From Homalodisca vitripennis (taxonomy: Eukaryota; Arthropoda; Insecta; Hemiptera; Cicadellidae), in the NCBI RefSeq assembly GCF_021130785.1, contig NW_025778061.1:1-64000 (forward strand): a DNA stretch of 64,000 nt, written 5' to 3'. The translations under genes were made by a program, and so were the position numbers. The notes under the pieces were generated by a model that worked only from the letters and a program-made list of their open reading frames with translations, had not been told where the DNA came from and made no database searches. This document shows, piece after piece, positions 23,403 through 34,275 of the stretch (its first letter is position 1; every line of letters begins with the position of its first letter).

Positions 23403-25511
23403 TTATTGCACTAAATATCTGTTAGCATTTAAAAACAACAGTTGTTCACATCGTTTCCCTGATAATCTGGTACGTCGTTCTGTAATTATGTATCCTGCTT
23501 TTGAGAATAATCTCTCACAGGGGACCGATGTTGCCACTGCACAAAAATGTTTTTTTACAACTTGTGACAACAGAGGGTAAAAAACTTCATTTTGTTTCCA
23601 CCACAGTAGTGGGTTTTCTGAGCGTCCGATGCATTCCTCGTCTAAATAACGGTTCATTTCAACAATTGCAGCAGATGTCTTTGAACCTGAAAATACAATG
23701 AATTATTGTAAGTGGATAATAAAGTGTTTTAACACGTAATTGAATATGACAGCAGATGCCTTTAACCCTGAAAATACAATTATTTTAAGTGGATAATAAA
23801 GTGTTTTTTAAACCCAATTTAATATGGTTTACAGATTAATATATTTTAACGTACCTGACGGTTTCTTGGATGCTATCATCTTATCAAGGTCTGCCCAGAT
23901 AGAAAACTTTGCCTGTTTTGTAAGAGGCTGATTTCCATCGTCTTTTTCCTGACTTCCACTGACAGACGTCACAGAAGTGCTTGTCTTCTTGCTCCATATG
24001 GCTGACATGAGCTCAGTGCAGTAGGTTTTTATGGATCCAGCTGATTTTTCATCTGAAAATACTGCAAGCTTGAAACGTGGATCTAACAACGTCGCCAAAG
24101 CTATAGTCTTGCTGTTTTCAATGTTAGAAAATCTGGTTTTTAGTCCTTTGAGCAATTCATCAACTACACGTTTGGAGACTTCGCTTAGGGTTTCTTTTCT
24201 CATTTTATTGCAGACAGAAACTAGTCCATTGATAAATCCAATCACTTGGCTAGCTGTAAGGTAATTTTCCCCAGAGATATTTCTGGTTACTTCTTCAAAT
24301 GGTTCCAGAACCATTACCAATTCGGAGCAAGTCTTCCATTCATCTTCGGTGAGCACTGGAATTTCTTTATTGATTAAAGCCACTGTCGTTTTAACAGCAT
24401 CCTTCAACTCTGAAATTCTTTGCAACATATAAAATGTTGAGTTCCATCTTGTAGCTACTTGTAGAACTAGTTTTTTGGGTTCCAGTCCCAAATTTTTCTG
24501 TACTTCCCTTAGCTTCTCTGTAGCACTAGTGCTTCTTTTAAAATGAGAAACTATAGCTTTTATGCGATCTGTTAAGCTCTGACAAACCTTCAATGCATCC
24601 TGCAAAATTAAATTAATTGTATGGGCGAAACATCCGAAGTGTTTTAGTTTTAGTTCATTAGTTATAGCCCCTACAATATTACTGGCATTGTCAGAGACAA
24701 TGATCATGATTTTGCCTTCAAGGTGAAATTTTTTTACAATTTTGTCTATTTCTACCGCCAAGTTTACACTTGTATGAGAAGATCTGATGACAGAACACTC
24801 AAGTAAAATTGATTTTAATTCAAAATCGTTAGAAATGTGGTGGGAAGTTAGAGCCATATAACTCTCTGTGTTTGAAGAGGTCCAAGTGTCAGTTGTCAAA
24901 GTAACATTTGATACTGTTAGCATTTCTTGTCGAACAGCATTCAAACACATCTCATATTCTGCTGGTATCATAGAAGATGAAATGGTTTTTCTGTTTGGCA
25001 GAACATAGTTTGGATTTAGACCATTGACGAACTTTTTAAAACCTTCGTCCTCTACTACTGAAAAGGGTTGGTAATCTTGAACAAACACATTTAAGAGGAG
25101 CTTGTCTAGTTTCTTCTTTTGGGTTTCACTAATTTTTTTCTGCTGAGGTATGAAGGACCTAATGCTTGGTTGGTTATTTGGTACAATATTACACATTGAA
25201 CTATTAGTGGCAATGTTGTCAGAATTTACATTCTGCATGGCAATGTTGGTGTTCGATGTAGTCCTGTTTAAAGTAGAGGCCAAAGAAGGAACAGCAAGGG
25301 GTTCAACCACATTTGATACCGGTAAGTGTTTCCCTCCTGGCGGTGGCAAAGCAACAGTGGTATGTTTTCTTTCTAAATGCTTTCTAAGGTTAGAAACTGT
25401 AGTTTTAAAACTTGCCAATTGACCACATAAATCGCACCTAGCAATTTTACTTACGGGATCCGTAGTTGTGAAGTAAGACCACAAATAACTAGTCTTCTGT
25501 TTTCTGTTCAT
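23403..25511 (-). CDS. hAT transposase (hAT1), two exons, apparently intact
   Basis: Exon 1 is 25511-23855 and exon 2 is 23686-23403; the joined frame is 646 aa. The donor reads CAG/GTACGTTAAA and the acceptor TTGTATTTTCAG/GTTC, and the phase fits (1 + 2 bases), giving KKPSGSKTSAAIVEMNRYLD across the junction. A BED zinc finger comes first (CDLC...HLERKH, about residues 25-50). The catalytic core follows, with LTTDTWTS and VSDNASN as the usual aspartate sites, then ATRWNSTFYML. The C-terminal hAT dimerisation motif ATSVPCERLFSKAG ends the protein. In the family it excises and reinserts the element with 8-bp duplications. No stop or frameshift is visible, so this may be an active or recently active copy. 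It is similar to ZBED1-like proteins. Confidence 0.9.
23668..23820 (-). repeat. Tandem duplication of about 80 bp covering the hAT1 splice acceptor
   Basis: The stretch with GCAGATGTCTTTGAACCTGA (from about 23671) is repeated from about 23751 with a few changes, including the AAGTGGATAATAAAGTGTTT tail. The duplicate lies inside the intron and carries a second TGTATTTTCAG acceptor. Use of the upstream acceptor would change the reading frame or add residues. Confidence 0.75.
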
Positions 25512-26046
25512 TTTGTTTCACACACCAGTCACACAAAATTAAAGATATTAACTACAAAAACTGAGTGAAACTATTAAACACAATTTTATTAATGTATAAA
25601 ACTAGTGGAAAAAGTCCAAAACACTACTATTAAACTATTAATACGGTTAGAACTGTCAATAACCAACTTGAAATGCACAAACACGATAGTAGCCCTCAGA
25701 GTCAGAACGCAAGTGCATTGAAGTTTTCGTGTCATAACACGACACGAATGGTCTGTGAATCACGTGTGAATGACGTGACAAAACTCAAATATAGTGACAG
25801 CGGTAACGTAACGAATCCAGTGTCAGTGACACACCGTTCGTTCCGTATTACTCGTAGTTTTTGTAATAGGGTGATGGGTAGAAGTGACAGATCCAGACTG
25901 TTTCTCAGATAGCCGTTTACTAAGTAACTGTTATGTTTACGTGACAAAAATAATAGGGTGTTTGTTGTAACCTATTACAACGGTGACGGCTACTACGTGG
26001 TAATAGTGTTATTAAATCCTATTACGTTCTGTAACGACCATCACTA

Positions 26047-26304
26047 TGTAGAACCAATGCCTTTTTTAGTTGCATTGCCAAGGGCTCTTTTCATCAAGGG
26101 AACTGTTTGGGTTCACGGCGTGAAGTAGATTGAGCCTCGCGAGCTCTGTACGGTACGTAACAACGTACCTTATACTGTGTCTAACACCGTTTCAATAATT
26201 ATTTTGCTTCTGTTTACCTGTTTAATCTTGTATGACATTTTAAGCGCGATAGTAGTTAAACTATTCATAATACAATTTACAATCTTTTATAACATTGTTG
26301 GTAT
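26047..26304 (+). repeat. Duplicated Helitron leader between hAT1 and hAT2
   Basis: Bases 26110-26304 repeat 22565-22760 (CTCTGTACGGTACGTAACAA, a CACCGTTTCAATAATTATTT stretch, GCGCGATAGTAGTTAAAC). They are preceded (26060-26095) by a short copy of the Rep gene start region (GGGCTCTTTTCATCAAGGGA). H6 thus had a partial tandem duplication of its leader before the hAT elements landed. No gene is present. Confidence 0.8.
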
Positions 26305-26736
26305 TAGTGATGGAAATATCAGTTATTTTGCTCTATCGGTGATCACTGATACCGTGATTCTTAGATATCGGTGATTTGTATCAGTGATTAACGGTGATCA
26401 CTGCTACCGTCTCCAACGTCTTTTGTAGCCTGTAGGAAGGTTATTTCTGCTCATACCATAGAGTACGAACATCGTGAATTATTACTTTGATATGTAATGT
26501 GAATTCATTTACTGGGAAATTTGTCGGTTTGTCGGGTTTATTTTGTTTAAAGGAAGTAAAGGTAAATAAATCAATAATATGCCCAACATGAGAAAAGCAA
26601 TTAATTATATATTAACACAGATTTAAATATAACAAATATCAACATAAATAAAAATGTAGGCCTACGCTTATATTACTACTCATTTGACTAACTTAACAGT
26701 ATATTTACAGTATATGGATTATATATATATGAAAGT

Positions 26737-27863
26737 GATGTTGATAAATCAGATATGTGGATGACATTTTGTGTCTCTTTCAAGGTAAAGCAGAAGAGAT
26801 AAATGATTTATCAACATTTTTAAATTCATTATGTGGCACCATTAAATTTGAAAAAGAAATTCAAAACCAAAAAATCAACTTTCTTGACCTGACAATAACA
26901 AATGAAAACTGTGATTATAAATTCCAAATTTTCAGAAAACCATATCAAACTGACCTTCTTATCCCAAAATGTTCAAATCATCCTTGAAATCATAAGATGG
27001 CAGCATTTAACTCAATGGTGAATAGGTTAACTAAAGTTCCAATGAATATTTCTGATTTTGAAAATGAAAAGAAAATCATTATAAATTTGGCAATAAGAAA
27101 TGGGTACAGTCCCAAAACAATTGAAAAAAAGATAAAACGATCTATGGCCAAAACTGAACAAAATTTAGATAGTCATGATACCAAACAAGAAAAAGAATAC
27201 ATTTGTCTATCTTTTAGCACCACACTCAATAAAGCAACACGGAAAACATTTGGAAAATCGAAATTTAACGTAAGTTATAGAACAAGAAACAACTGTTTCG
27301 ATCTTATAAATAAACATTTACAAAAAAACAATACAAAATGATTCTTACAATAATTCTGGAGTTTATAAAATTAATTGCAGTGATTGTCAAAATTATTACA
27401 TTGGCCAGACAAGTCGAAATTTCAAGATACGATTCAAAGAACACATACAAGCATAAAAATCAAACAACACAACAAGTATGAAATCAAACTTTGCAGAAAA
27501 TCTTTTACAGACAGGTCATAATTACAAAAATATGAAAATTATTGAGTTACAACCAAAAGGAGAAAAATTATACTGTAAAGAAGAATTACACATCTACCTA
27601 AATTATAAAAAGGACTCAAATAATATGTTAAACACAATGCAAATAAATTCCAAAAATCCAATATTTGAACAAATATCAAAATTGAGAAAATAGACTTTAC
27701 CAACAAAGATTTACAGTTTATTAATATATCACCATATGTTATGATTTTTATTTGTTGATAATTTAGTTTGTTTGAGGTTATTATACTGTGAACATGGCAT
27801 AATTGCCGAAACACGTGTAAGTAATAAAAGTTATGAAAGGTTACTTTGTTAATTATTTATTTA
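26737..27863 (+). mobile_element. Penelope-like element, 5'-truncated
   Basis: It is flanked by 16-bp direct repeats ATATATATATGAAAGT (26721-26736 and 27864-27879), which I read as the target duplication. The coding remnant starts at the RT catalytic box RYVDDILC (about 26753). It continues with FLDLTITNENCDYKFQIFRK and FNSMVNRLT, ending in a GIY-YIG endonuclease region (GVYKINCSDC, NYYIGQTSR, about 27355-27440). Near the 3' end is GCCGAAACACGTGT, a sequence I associate with Penelope-like tails. It sits downstream of the hAT2 coding region. Confidence 0.85.
26757..27693 (+). pseudogene. Penelope-like RT C-terminus and GIY-YIG nuclease remnant
   Basis: Three overlapping blocks in order: 26757-26987 (after YVDD: FLNSLCGTIKFEKEIQNQKI), 26997-27341 (VNRLTKVPMNISDF, ending in FNVSYRTRNNCFDLINKHL) and about 27350-27693 (the GIY-YIG block, then NYKNMKIIELQPKGEKLYCK). 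Stops at about 26985 and 27340 and a frameshift near 27455 separate them. RT motifs before YVDD are missing because of 5' truncation. Penelope-like retroelements combine this RT with a GIY-YIG nuclease, and the order here fits. Not functional. Confidence 0.85.
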
Positions 27864-28140
27864 ATATATATATGAAAGTATAAAACATGTAAAATATAAC
27901 AGCCCTTCCATGTTAAGAGCCATAAGTACAATACAAGATGTGGTATTACACTGGACAAACATAGACTGCAGTTTTATGAGAAAAACATTAATTACATGCG
28001 AAAAATTTTTTTAACTAAAATACCACTAACAATAACCGCAGAGAACAAAAAAAGTAGGCTACATGGTAGGAACAATTCTCTAACTTTAAGGAAAAATATT
28101 CTGTTGGTAACAAAGTTAAGGAACGTGAATGTTACTTTGA

Positions 28141-30516
28141 TCAGTTTGATTCTAGGTTCTTAGATATAATGTCTTTTAGTATCTTATCCTCCTCACTCTC
28201 AAGTCGGTCTTCATTGTCTTTGTGGAAGGCAGGTTGACGGTTGTTTGGCTGGTTGGCATTTAGGAACATCAACATCTTCGTCTTGGATCCACTCAACCTA
28301 TTCCTTCTGTCAGACACGAAGAGCCCTGCCCTCGAGAACGCCCGCTCGCAAGGTACAGACGTTGCAAGACAGCAAAAGTTTTTTTGTACCACTTTCCTAA
28401 GGTTAGGATATTGAGGTCCATTTTCTTTCCACCAGAGCAGTGGGTCACCCTTCCATTCTAACTCATCTTCCTCTAAAAATCTGTCCAGTTCGACGATCGC
28501 TCGTGATTTTACAGTACCTTTCTTTTTCTTCTTGGCCAGACACATTTCCAAACTGTTAAAAACAGAGAGTTCATCCATCTCCTGGCGAGATTGATTCTCT
28601 GTCCCAATTTCCTGTTCCTCATAACATTGTTCAGTGATCGCCACATCAGCCGGCCGCTCCGCGTTCTTCTTCGCTCTCTCTTGATCCTCGTTCGCTCGAA
28701 TCATTTCTCTGCCTATAGCATTGATTAGCCTGTCCTTAGCGTTTTCTGAAGCGGCTGGGTCCTTAAACACTAAGTTTTTAAACCTAGGGTCAAGGAATGT
28801 GAGGAGAGTGAGCGTATTGCTGCTTTCAAAATTCCCAAAGCGTTTTGACAGCTCTTTGTTCAATTCGGTGACAACTTCTTTCACTAGTGGGGAAAAGTTT
28901 CTTTCTTTTAGTTTTCCACAAACTGTGAATAGTGAATTCGTGAGAGGAATTACCAGAGACCCTGTAGCATATTTTTCCCCACTTACAGTTTTCGTAACTG
29001 TGTAGAAGGGCTTTAGTACCAAAATCAGCTCACAAAGCATTTTCCACTGAACTGGAGTAAGAACAGGTAAATCCTTATCAATTAAAGCTAAAGTTGCCTT
29101 GATAGGCTCTTGTAGCAACACAAACCTTTTCAACATGAAATATGTTGAATTCCACCTAGTGGAAACATCTTGAACCAACTTTTTTGGCTTGTTGTTCGGT
29201 TGGTTGTTTTTGACCTGGTACTCAATCAATTTTTCGGTTGACTGAGCACTTCTCTTAAAATGTGAGACAATACGTTTCACAGTCTCAATTAGTGTTACGA
29301 CTTCATGATTTTTATTTAGAGCACGTGTAACTACAAGATTAAGGCTGTGAGCAAAACAGCCCATGTGCTTCCAGCCCATTACGTCTTTGACAGCATTGAC
29401 GACATTGTCTGCATTGTCTGTCACCACAAAGATTACTTTCCCTGCAATATTCCAGTTTTTTGTTATTTCTCGCAGGCCCTCCCCTATATTCTCAGCAGTA
29501 TGCCTTCCTGGGAATTGTGCACACTGAAGAAGCACAGTCTGTAGGTTAAAATTATCGTCTATGAAATGGGCTGTCACAGCCATAAAGTTATCTGTATTAA
29601 CAGATGTCCAAGTGTCAGTTGTTAGACACAGAGATTGGGCTGAGTTAATTTTTAACCTAGTATCAGCTAAACATTCGGCAAACTTTGCAGGAATCCAAGT
29701 TTTTGATAGAGTTTTCCTACCTGGCAAAACATAACTTGGATTAAGGGCATTTGTATATTCTAAAAATCCTTCATCCTCTACAATGCTGAATGGTTGAAAG
29801 TCTCTTGTGAAAAGTTTCAGCAAAGCTTCATCCACCTTTCCTTTTTGAGAGCTTGTCATTTTTTTGGGGACGAATCCAGATAATCTTTGTTGTACTACAT
29901 TGCAAGACTTACTTGCTGGAACAGACGTATCCGGTCGGGATGAAGACGGAACTGGCAAAGAGCTTGGGTCATCCACATTTTCTTCAGACAATGTGCTGGA
30001 CGTGCTGGTACTAGCACTGGCGTGTAAGTGTTGGAGCTTTGCAGCCGCTGCAGTAGTCGATGCTGATGTTCTGTGTTTCTTTGATCCAGGCTCAGAAGAG
30101 GTCGTCCGATGTTGCACCCGTTCGGCGTGATCTACCTGTAAAGGAATTTTCTATTATATTTTAATATTATAACAACCCCGTCACAAAGTATGTAACACCT
30201 GAAACGGCTGAAGTATAATAAGCATCCACCACGACTATAGAATAATGATTATCGAATGATCATCGAATTATCGATATTTATGAGTCATGAATGCTATAAA
30301 TCAAGTGTTTCTTACCTCTTGACTACCCAGAAATGTGTTTGGTGTAGCTTCATCCAAGGAGACAGTGGGATGTTTACACTTCATATGTTTCCGTAGATTT
30401 GAAGTAGAGGTTTTGTATGAAAGTCGTTGTTTGCATATGTTACAAACAGCAACACGGTCACTGTTTAAAACAGGTGTAAAAAATGTCCACACTGGACTTG
30501 TTTTTGATCTATTCAT
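28141..30516 (-). CDS. hAT transposase (hAT2), two exons, apparently intact
   Basis: Exon 1 is 30516-30316 (ATG at 30516; an upstream in-frame ATG at 30543 would add 9 residues) and exon 2 is 30135-28141. The donor is AAGAG/GTAAGAA and the acceptor CCTTTACAG/GTAG. Both exons are in phase 0 (201 + 1995 nt), giving 731 aa. A BED finger lies in exon 1 (CNICKQ...HMKCKH). A Ser/Thr/Ala-rich linker is followed by LTTDTWTS, VTDNADN and STRWNSTYFMLKR. A lysine run and the dimerisation motif ATSVPCERAFSRAG complete it. No internal stops were seen. The gene is a relative of the hAT1 and hAT3 genes but clearly a different family, and its intron lies at a different place from that of hAT1. Confidence 0.9.
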
Positions 30517-31429
30517 CGTTAATTCGTTATTCCTAAGAAACAATAATCATAGGTCTAACTAACTCGCGCCCGAAATAGCAGTCAGACTCAGAACAGAATC
30601 AGAACCAGTCGAAGCAGAAGACAACAAGACAGAAGTAAGTAACAGCGTGGGTAGCGAGTAGTACGTGATTTGGCCACCGATCCCGATCAGCGTCACAGTC
30701 ACAGTTACGGAGGAACAGCGCCGGGGTAGCAGCGTCACCGGTCACCGTTAATCACTGATATCATACGCCTTGGAGTATCAGTTACCACGGTGACTTTCAA
30801 ATATCAGTGAAAAATATCAGTGACGTGATTTCGATCCCATCACTAGTTGGTATAACTGTTACGTTTTTACACATAATGTCTTACAGTTGTATTGCTAAGG
30901 GCTCTTTCCATCAAGGGAACGAGCAGCTGTTTCCGACGAGCAAAAACTCACAGTGCACTGCGATTTCTGCATGTGCCCTTGTGTGGAAGGCCCTTGGTTT
31001 AGAGTTTTCTTCAACGGCCATCGATACGATTATCATCGCTGGTGACTGTATTTACAGAACATTAAGGGATCGGAATCGTATGGGTGGGAATCGGTACTTG
31101 TGCCCTGATGAACTTCCAAGCGAAATCTCCATCCAGGGCCAATCCGTAGCCGTTGAAGAAAATGTATTTGTGCACGACGCCTTATATCCTGTGACAGAGG
31201 AGGATGTAAGCGAAAGTGTTATCTCTTTGTCCAATGTTTTAGAATCTCTGATGGCCGAGGAATTTGAAAACATTGGGTTTTTGTTAGTGATGTGCCGAGT
31301 CGAATACTCTTTCAACTCGAGTAACTCGTATTCGAATACTTTACCTACTCGAGTCGTGACTCGAGTCAGCCGACTCGGATTCGCTATTCACATCCTCGGG
31401 TAGCGGACCTCCAGCCGACTCGTATTCAC

Positions 31430-32110
31430 TATAATTAATTGTATTCAGTATTCACCCGACTCCTGCAATTCGTTGACCTGCACTGTTGAATGCGAGTAAA
31501 ACAGAACTGATTCGCGATATTACTTGATTTTATATTCCATTTTTTAGAACCATTTATCTGAGTTAACACTGTATTATACATAACGTGGGAGTTTGTAAAA
31601 AATAAAAAATACTTCTAGTTCACACTTGTATTTAATTCCTATAAAATACAATACTATATTAAAACTAACTATTTTAATTTTTATGTAATTTGGTGTAATA
31701 TTTGGTATTGCATGTAAATTTAAAAATATATATATACACACACATCTTATTATGTCTTTTCCCTATGAATGGTATATGAATAATTAAACACATAAGATTA
31801 CAATAGTGTAATATATTTAAGTATTACTATATTATACTATACGAGTATGTTGCACAACATTTCAATTGAATATAGACATCGTAAAAAACATATATCTAAG
31901 AAATAAACAGTATCTTTTTATATTTGTAATAATGAATTGGATGAATAATTATAATATATATATATATATAATATTATAATAATATAATATAATACAAATG
32001 TAATATAATAATAATATAATATGATAAAAATATAATATAATAATAATACAATATAATAATTATTTGTCACAGGTTATATTATACACTACACAGTTTAAAC
32101 AGAATAGGTA
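31430..32110. other. AT-rich 3' non-coding region of hAT3
   Basis: It lies between the left terminal region and the end of the transposase gene. It contains an AT-rich simple-sequence tract (about 31950-32060, TAATATAATAAT type). No gene is seen. Confidence 0.7.
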
Positions 32111-32114
32111 CATC

Positions 32115-34050
32115 CTACATTGAATTTGGTACTGTAGGCTTGCTCCAGCTGTTTAAGAATAAAATACTGTCCAATTTTTTAGGCAGTAGTCTGTTCCTGC
32201 GTTCATTGGCAACCATCCCAGCCTTAGAAAACAAACGTTCAGAAGGAACAGAAGTTGCAGGAATACACAAATACATTTGGGCTAGTTTATAAAGTGAAGG
32301 GAAAATGTGCTTCCTCTCTTCCCAAAACTGGAGTGGATTCGCTTTTCTGTCTAAATACGGTAGTTCTATATACTGATTTATCAATATTGTTGCTGAAGAA
32401 GTTGGCGTTTGAAAGGTGGTCAATTCAGCTACCTTTTTTGCAAAAGTTTCCCACAGATTGTCCTCTTCTGATTGCCTTGGCTCAGGTTGTGGTGGTAGGC
32501 TTTGTGTGTGAGGTTGTCTTGATTCGGGTTGGAGTTTGGTCAGTTCTTCAATTACCCACTTCTGAGCGTTTTGGGCATTGGATTCAACACCAAAGGCCTT
32601 TTTCTTAAAACGAGGATCCAGGAACGTTGCTTTGGCTGATGTCCTGTTATTTTCATAAACATTCAGTCTTTTGTCAATGACTTCAATTAGTGATGATTTT
32701 AGATGTTTACCTGCATCTGTTTGGGGGTTCTTTTTTATTAGTACACTTTGAAGTCCTCTTACTAATGGTATAACACTGGATAGTGTAGGGTAAGCTTCTC
32801 CGCACAAAAATGTTGACATTTTTTCTATAGGCTGGAGTAAAGCAATGCAGTCGTCAATTATATCCCACTCAGAAGCATTTAGAGATGGTACAGGTGACTG
32901 TATAAGTGGCAGAGTAGCTGAAAGAGGAATTTTAACTTTGACCAACCGTTCCAACATAAATAAAGTTGCATTCCACCGAGTTGGGACATCTTGCTTCAAT
33001 TTAAGCGTTTCTAGACCCATTTGATTTTGAATATCTATCAATTTATAGGAAGATTTAGCACTATGGTTGAAATGAGTCACAATTGAACGACATTTGCTGA
33101 TAATTTTGATCAATTCATCATGTTTTAAATGATCATTTTCATCATTGCCCTTCGATATGCAATCCTTAACGGCAAGATTTAATGTGTGCGCAACACAGTA
33201 GTGATTACGCAAATGTAAAATTTCTCTGACAGCCTTTTTAACATTGCTGGCATTATCAGTAACAACAGCGACAATTTTATGATGTACTTGCCACTCTTCT
33301 GCAATGTTTCTTATAGCGTTAGCTATGTTATCAGATGTATGATCCAAGGGTAACTCAGAGGTAGATAACACGTTAGAATTTAACTTGGCATCAAGGATGA
33401 AATGACATGTTAAAGACATGTAACTTCTATTACTATCTGACGTCCAGATATCTGTTGTCAATGCAATATTTTCAACTGTTGCTAGTTTTTGTTTAAGGGC
33501 TTCTGAGCATACCTTATACCGTTCATCGAGTAATTTGGTCGATAACAGTTTTCTGCTTGGAAGAGTGTAGTCCGGGTTAAGTTTCTTAGTGTAGTTTTTG
33601 AAACCAACATTCTCTACTATCTGTAAGGGCTGATAATCTAAAACTATCATGTCTAACAAAGCGTCATCAACAGATTTTTGATTTATTTTGGTAGGTGCTA
33701 CTAGTCTCATTTGTTTATGGCGTTTTGCGTGGAGGTTCTGAATCAAAATTATCACAAGATATGTTGGTATCTTGTGTTTGTGTTCCACTAGTAGAAGCAT
33801 CATTACTTACGGAATCAACCAAGGGACCTGCTGGAAGATTCGTGCTTGACTTCCTTGAAATTCCAGGAGATGGCTGTCTATCAGAGGTGTCCAAATACTG
33901 AACTGGATGTTTATTCTTTAGATGTGTTACTAAGTTAGATGTGTTTCCGAAATGTTTATAGGAAGATGAACACAACTTACACTGCACTCGATTATCTGTA
34001 GTTTTCTTGTAAAACTCCCATACCACAGATTTTTTGTTGTACCGAGGCAT
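32115..34050 (-). CDS. hAT transposase (hAT3), one apparent frameshift
   Basis: The frame starting at 34050 encodes a BED finger (CKLCSSSYKHF...HLKNKH) and ends prematurely near 33715. The rest continues one base out of frame from about 33725 to 32115. Removing one base in the short A run near 33720 would give about 644 aa. The core contains LTTDIWTS, VTDNASN and PTRWNATLFML. The C-terminus has the dimerisation motif ATSVPSERLFSKAG. No intron is needed. Because the only lesion is a single-base shift, the copy is either recently dead or mis-sequenced at that point. Family role: cut-and-paste transposition of hAT3 and its non-autonomous relatives. Confidence 0.85.
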
Positions 34051-34151
34051 AGTTAGATAGAATGAAAATTAATAATGGCTACAGATCACTTTCAAAACAT
34101 CACTTAGGGTTATGAACAAAATGACTTATTCTGTCTGACAAGAGATGGATC

Positions 34152-34275
34152 GCGCTACAAGTTCGGAGCGAGTCGGACGAGTTCGTAGCGAGTCGTAAGA
34201 GTTCGTAACGAGTCGGACGAGTTCGTAACGAGTCGGAGCGAGCCGGACGAGTTCGTACCGAGTCGTCCAATCTCG
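34152..34275 (+). repeat. Subterminal 24-bp repeats of hAT3
   Basis: About five imperfect units of the form GTCGGACGAGTTCGTAACGA in direct order close to the right end. Similar ACTCGAGT motifs are present at the left end (31305-31385). Such clusters are usually transposase-binding sites in hAT elements; that role is inferred. Confidence 0.75.

Larger units (their letters stand above)
22801..26046 (-). mobile_element. hAT1 element, complete with target duplication
   Basis: Perfect 8-bp target duplications TGTAGAAC flank it (22793-22800 and 26047-26054). The ends read TAGTGATGG and CCATCACTA, a short terminal inverted repeat. Subterminal DNA on both sides carries several AACGTAATAGG or CCTATTAC motifs. 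Length is 3246 bp. It encodes one spliced transposase on the minus strand. It sits in the leader of Helitron H6. Confidence 0.95.
26305..30845 (-). mobile_element. hAT2 element, complete with target duplication
   Basis: Perfect 8-bp duplications GTTGGTAT lie at 26297-26304 and 30846-30853. The ends are TAGTGATGGAAAT and GATCCCATCACTA. Subterminal regions carry many ATCAGTGA/TCACTGAT repeats on both sides (26325-26405 and about 30750-30825). Length is 4541 bp, of which about 1.13 kb is a Penelope-like insertion. It encodes a spliced minus-strand transposase. Confidence 0.95.
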
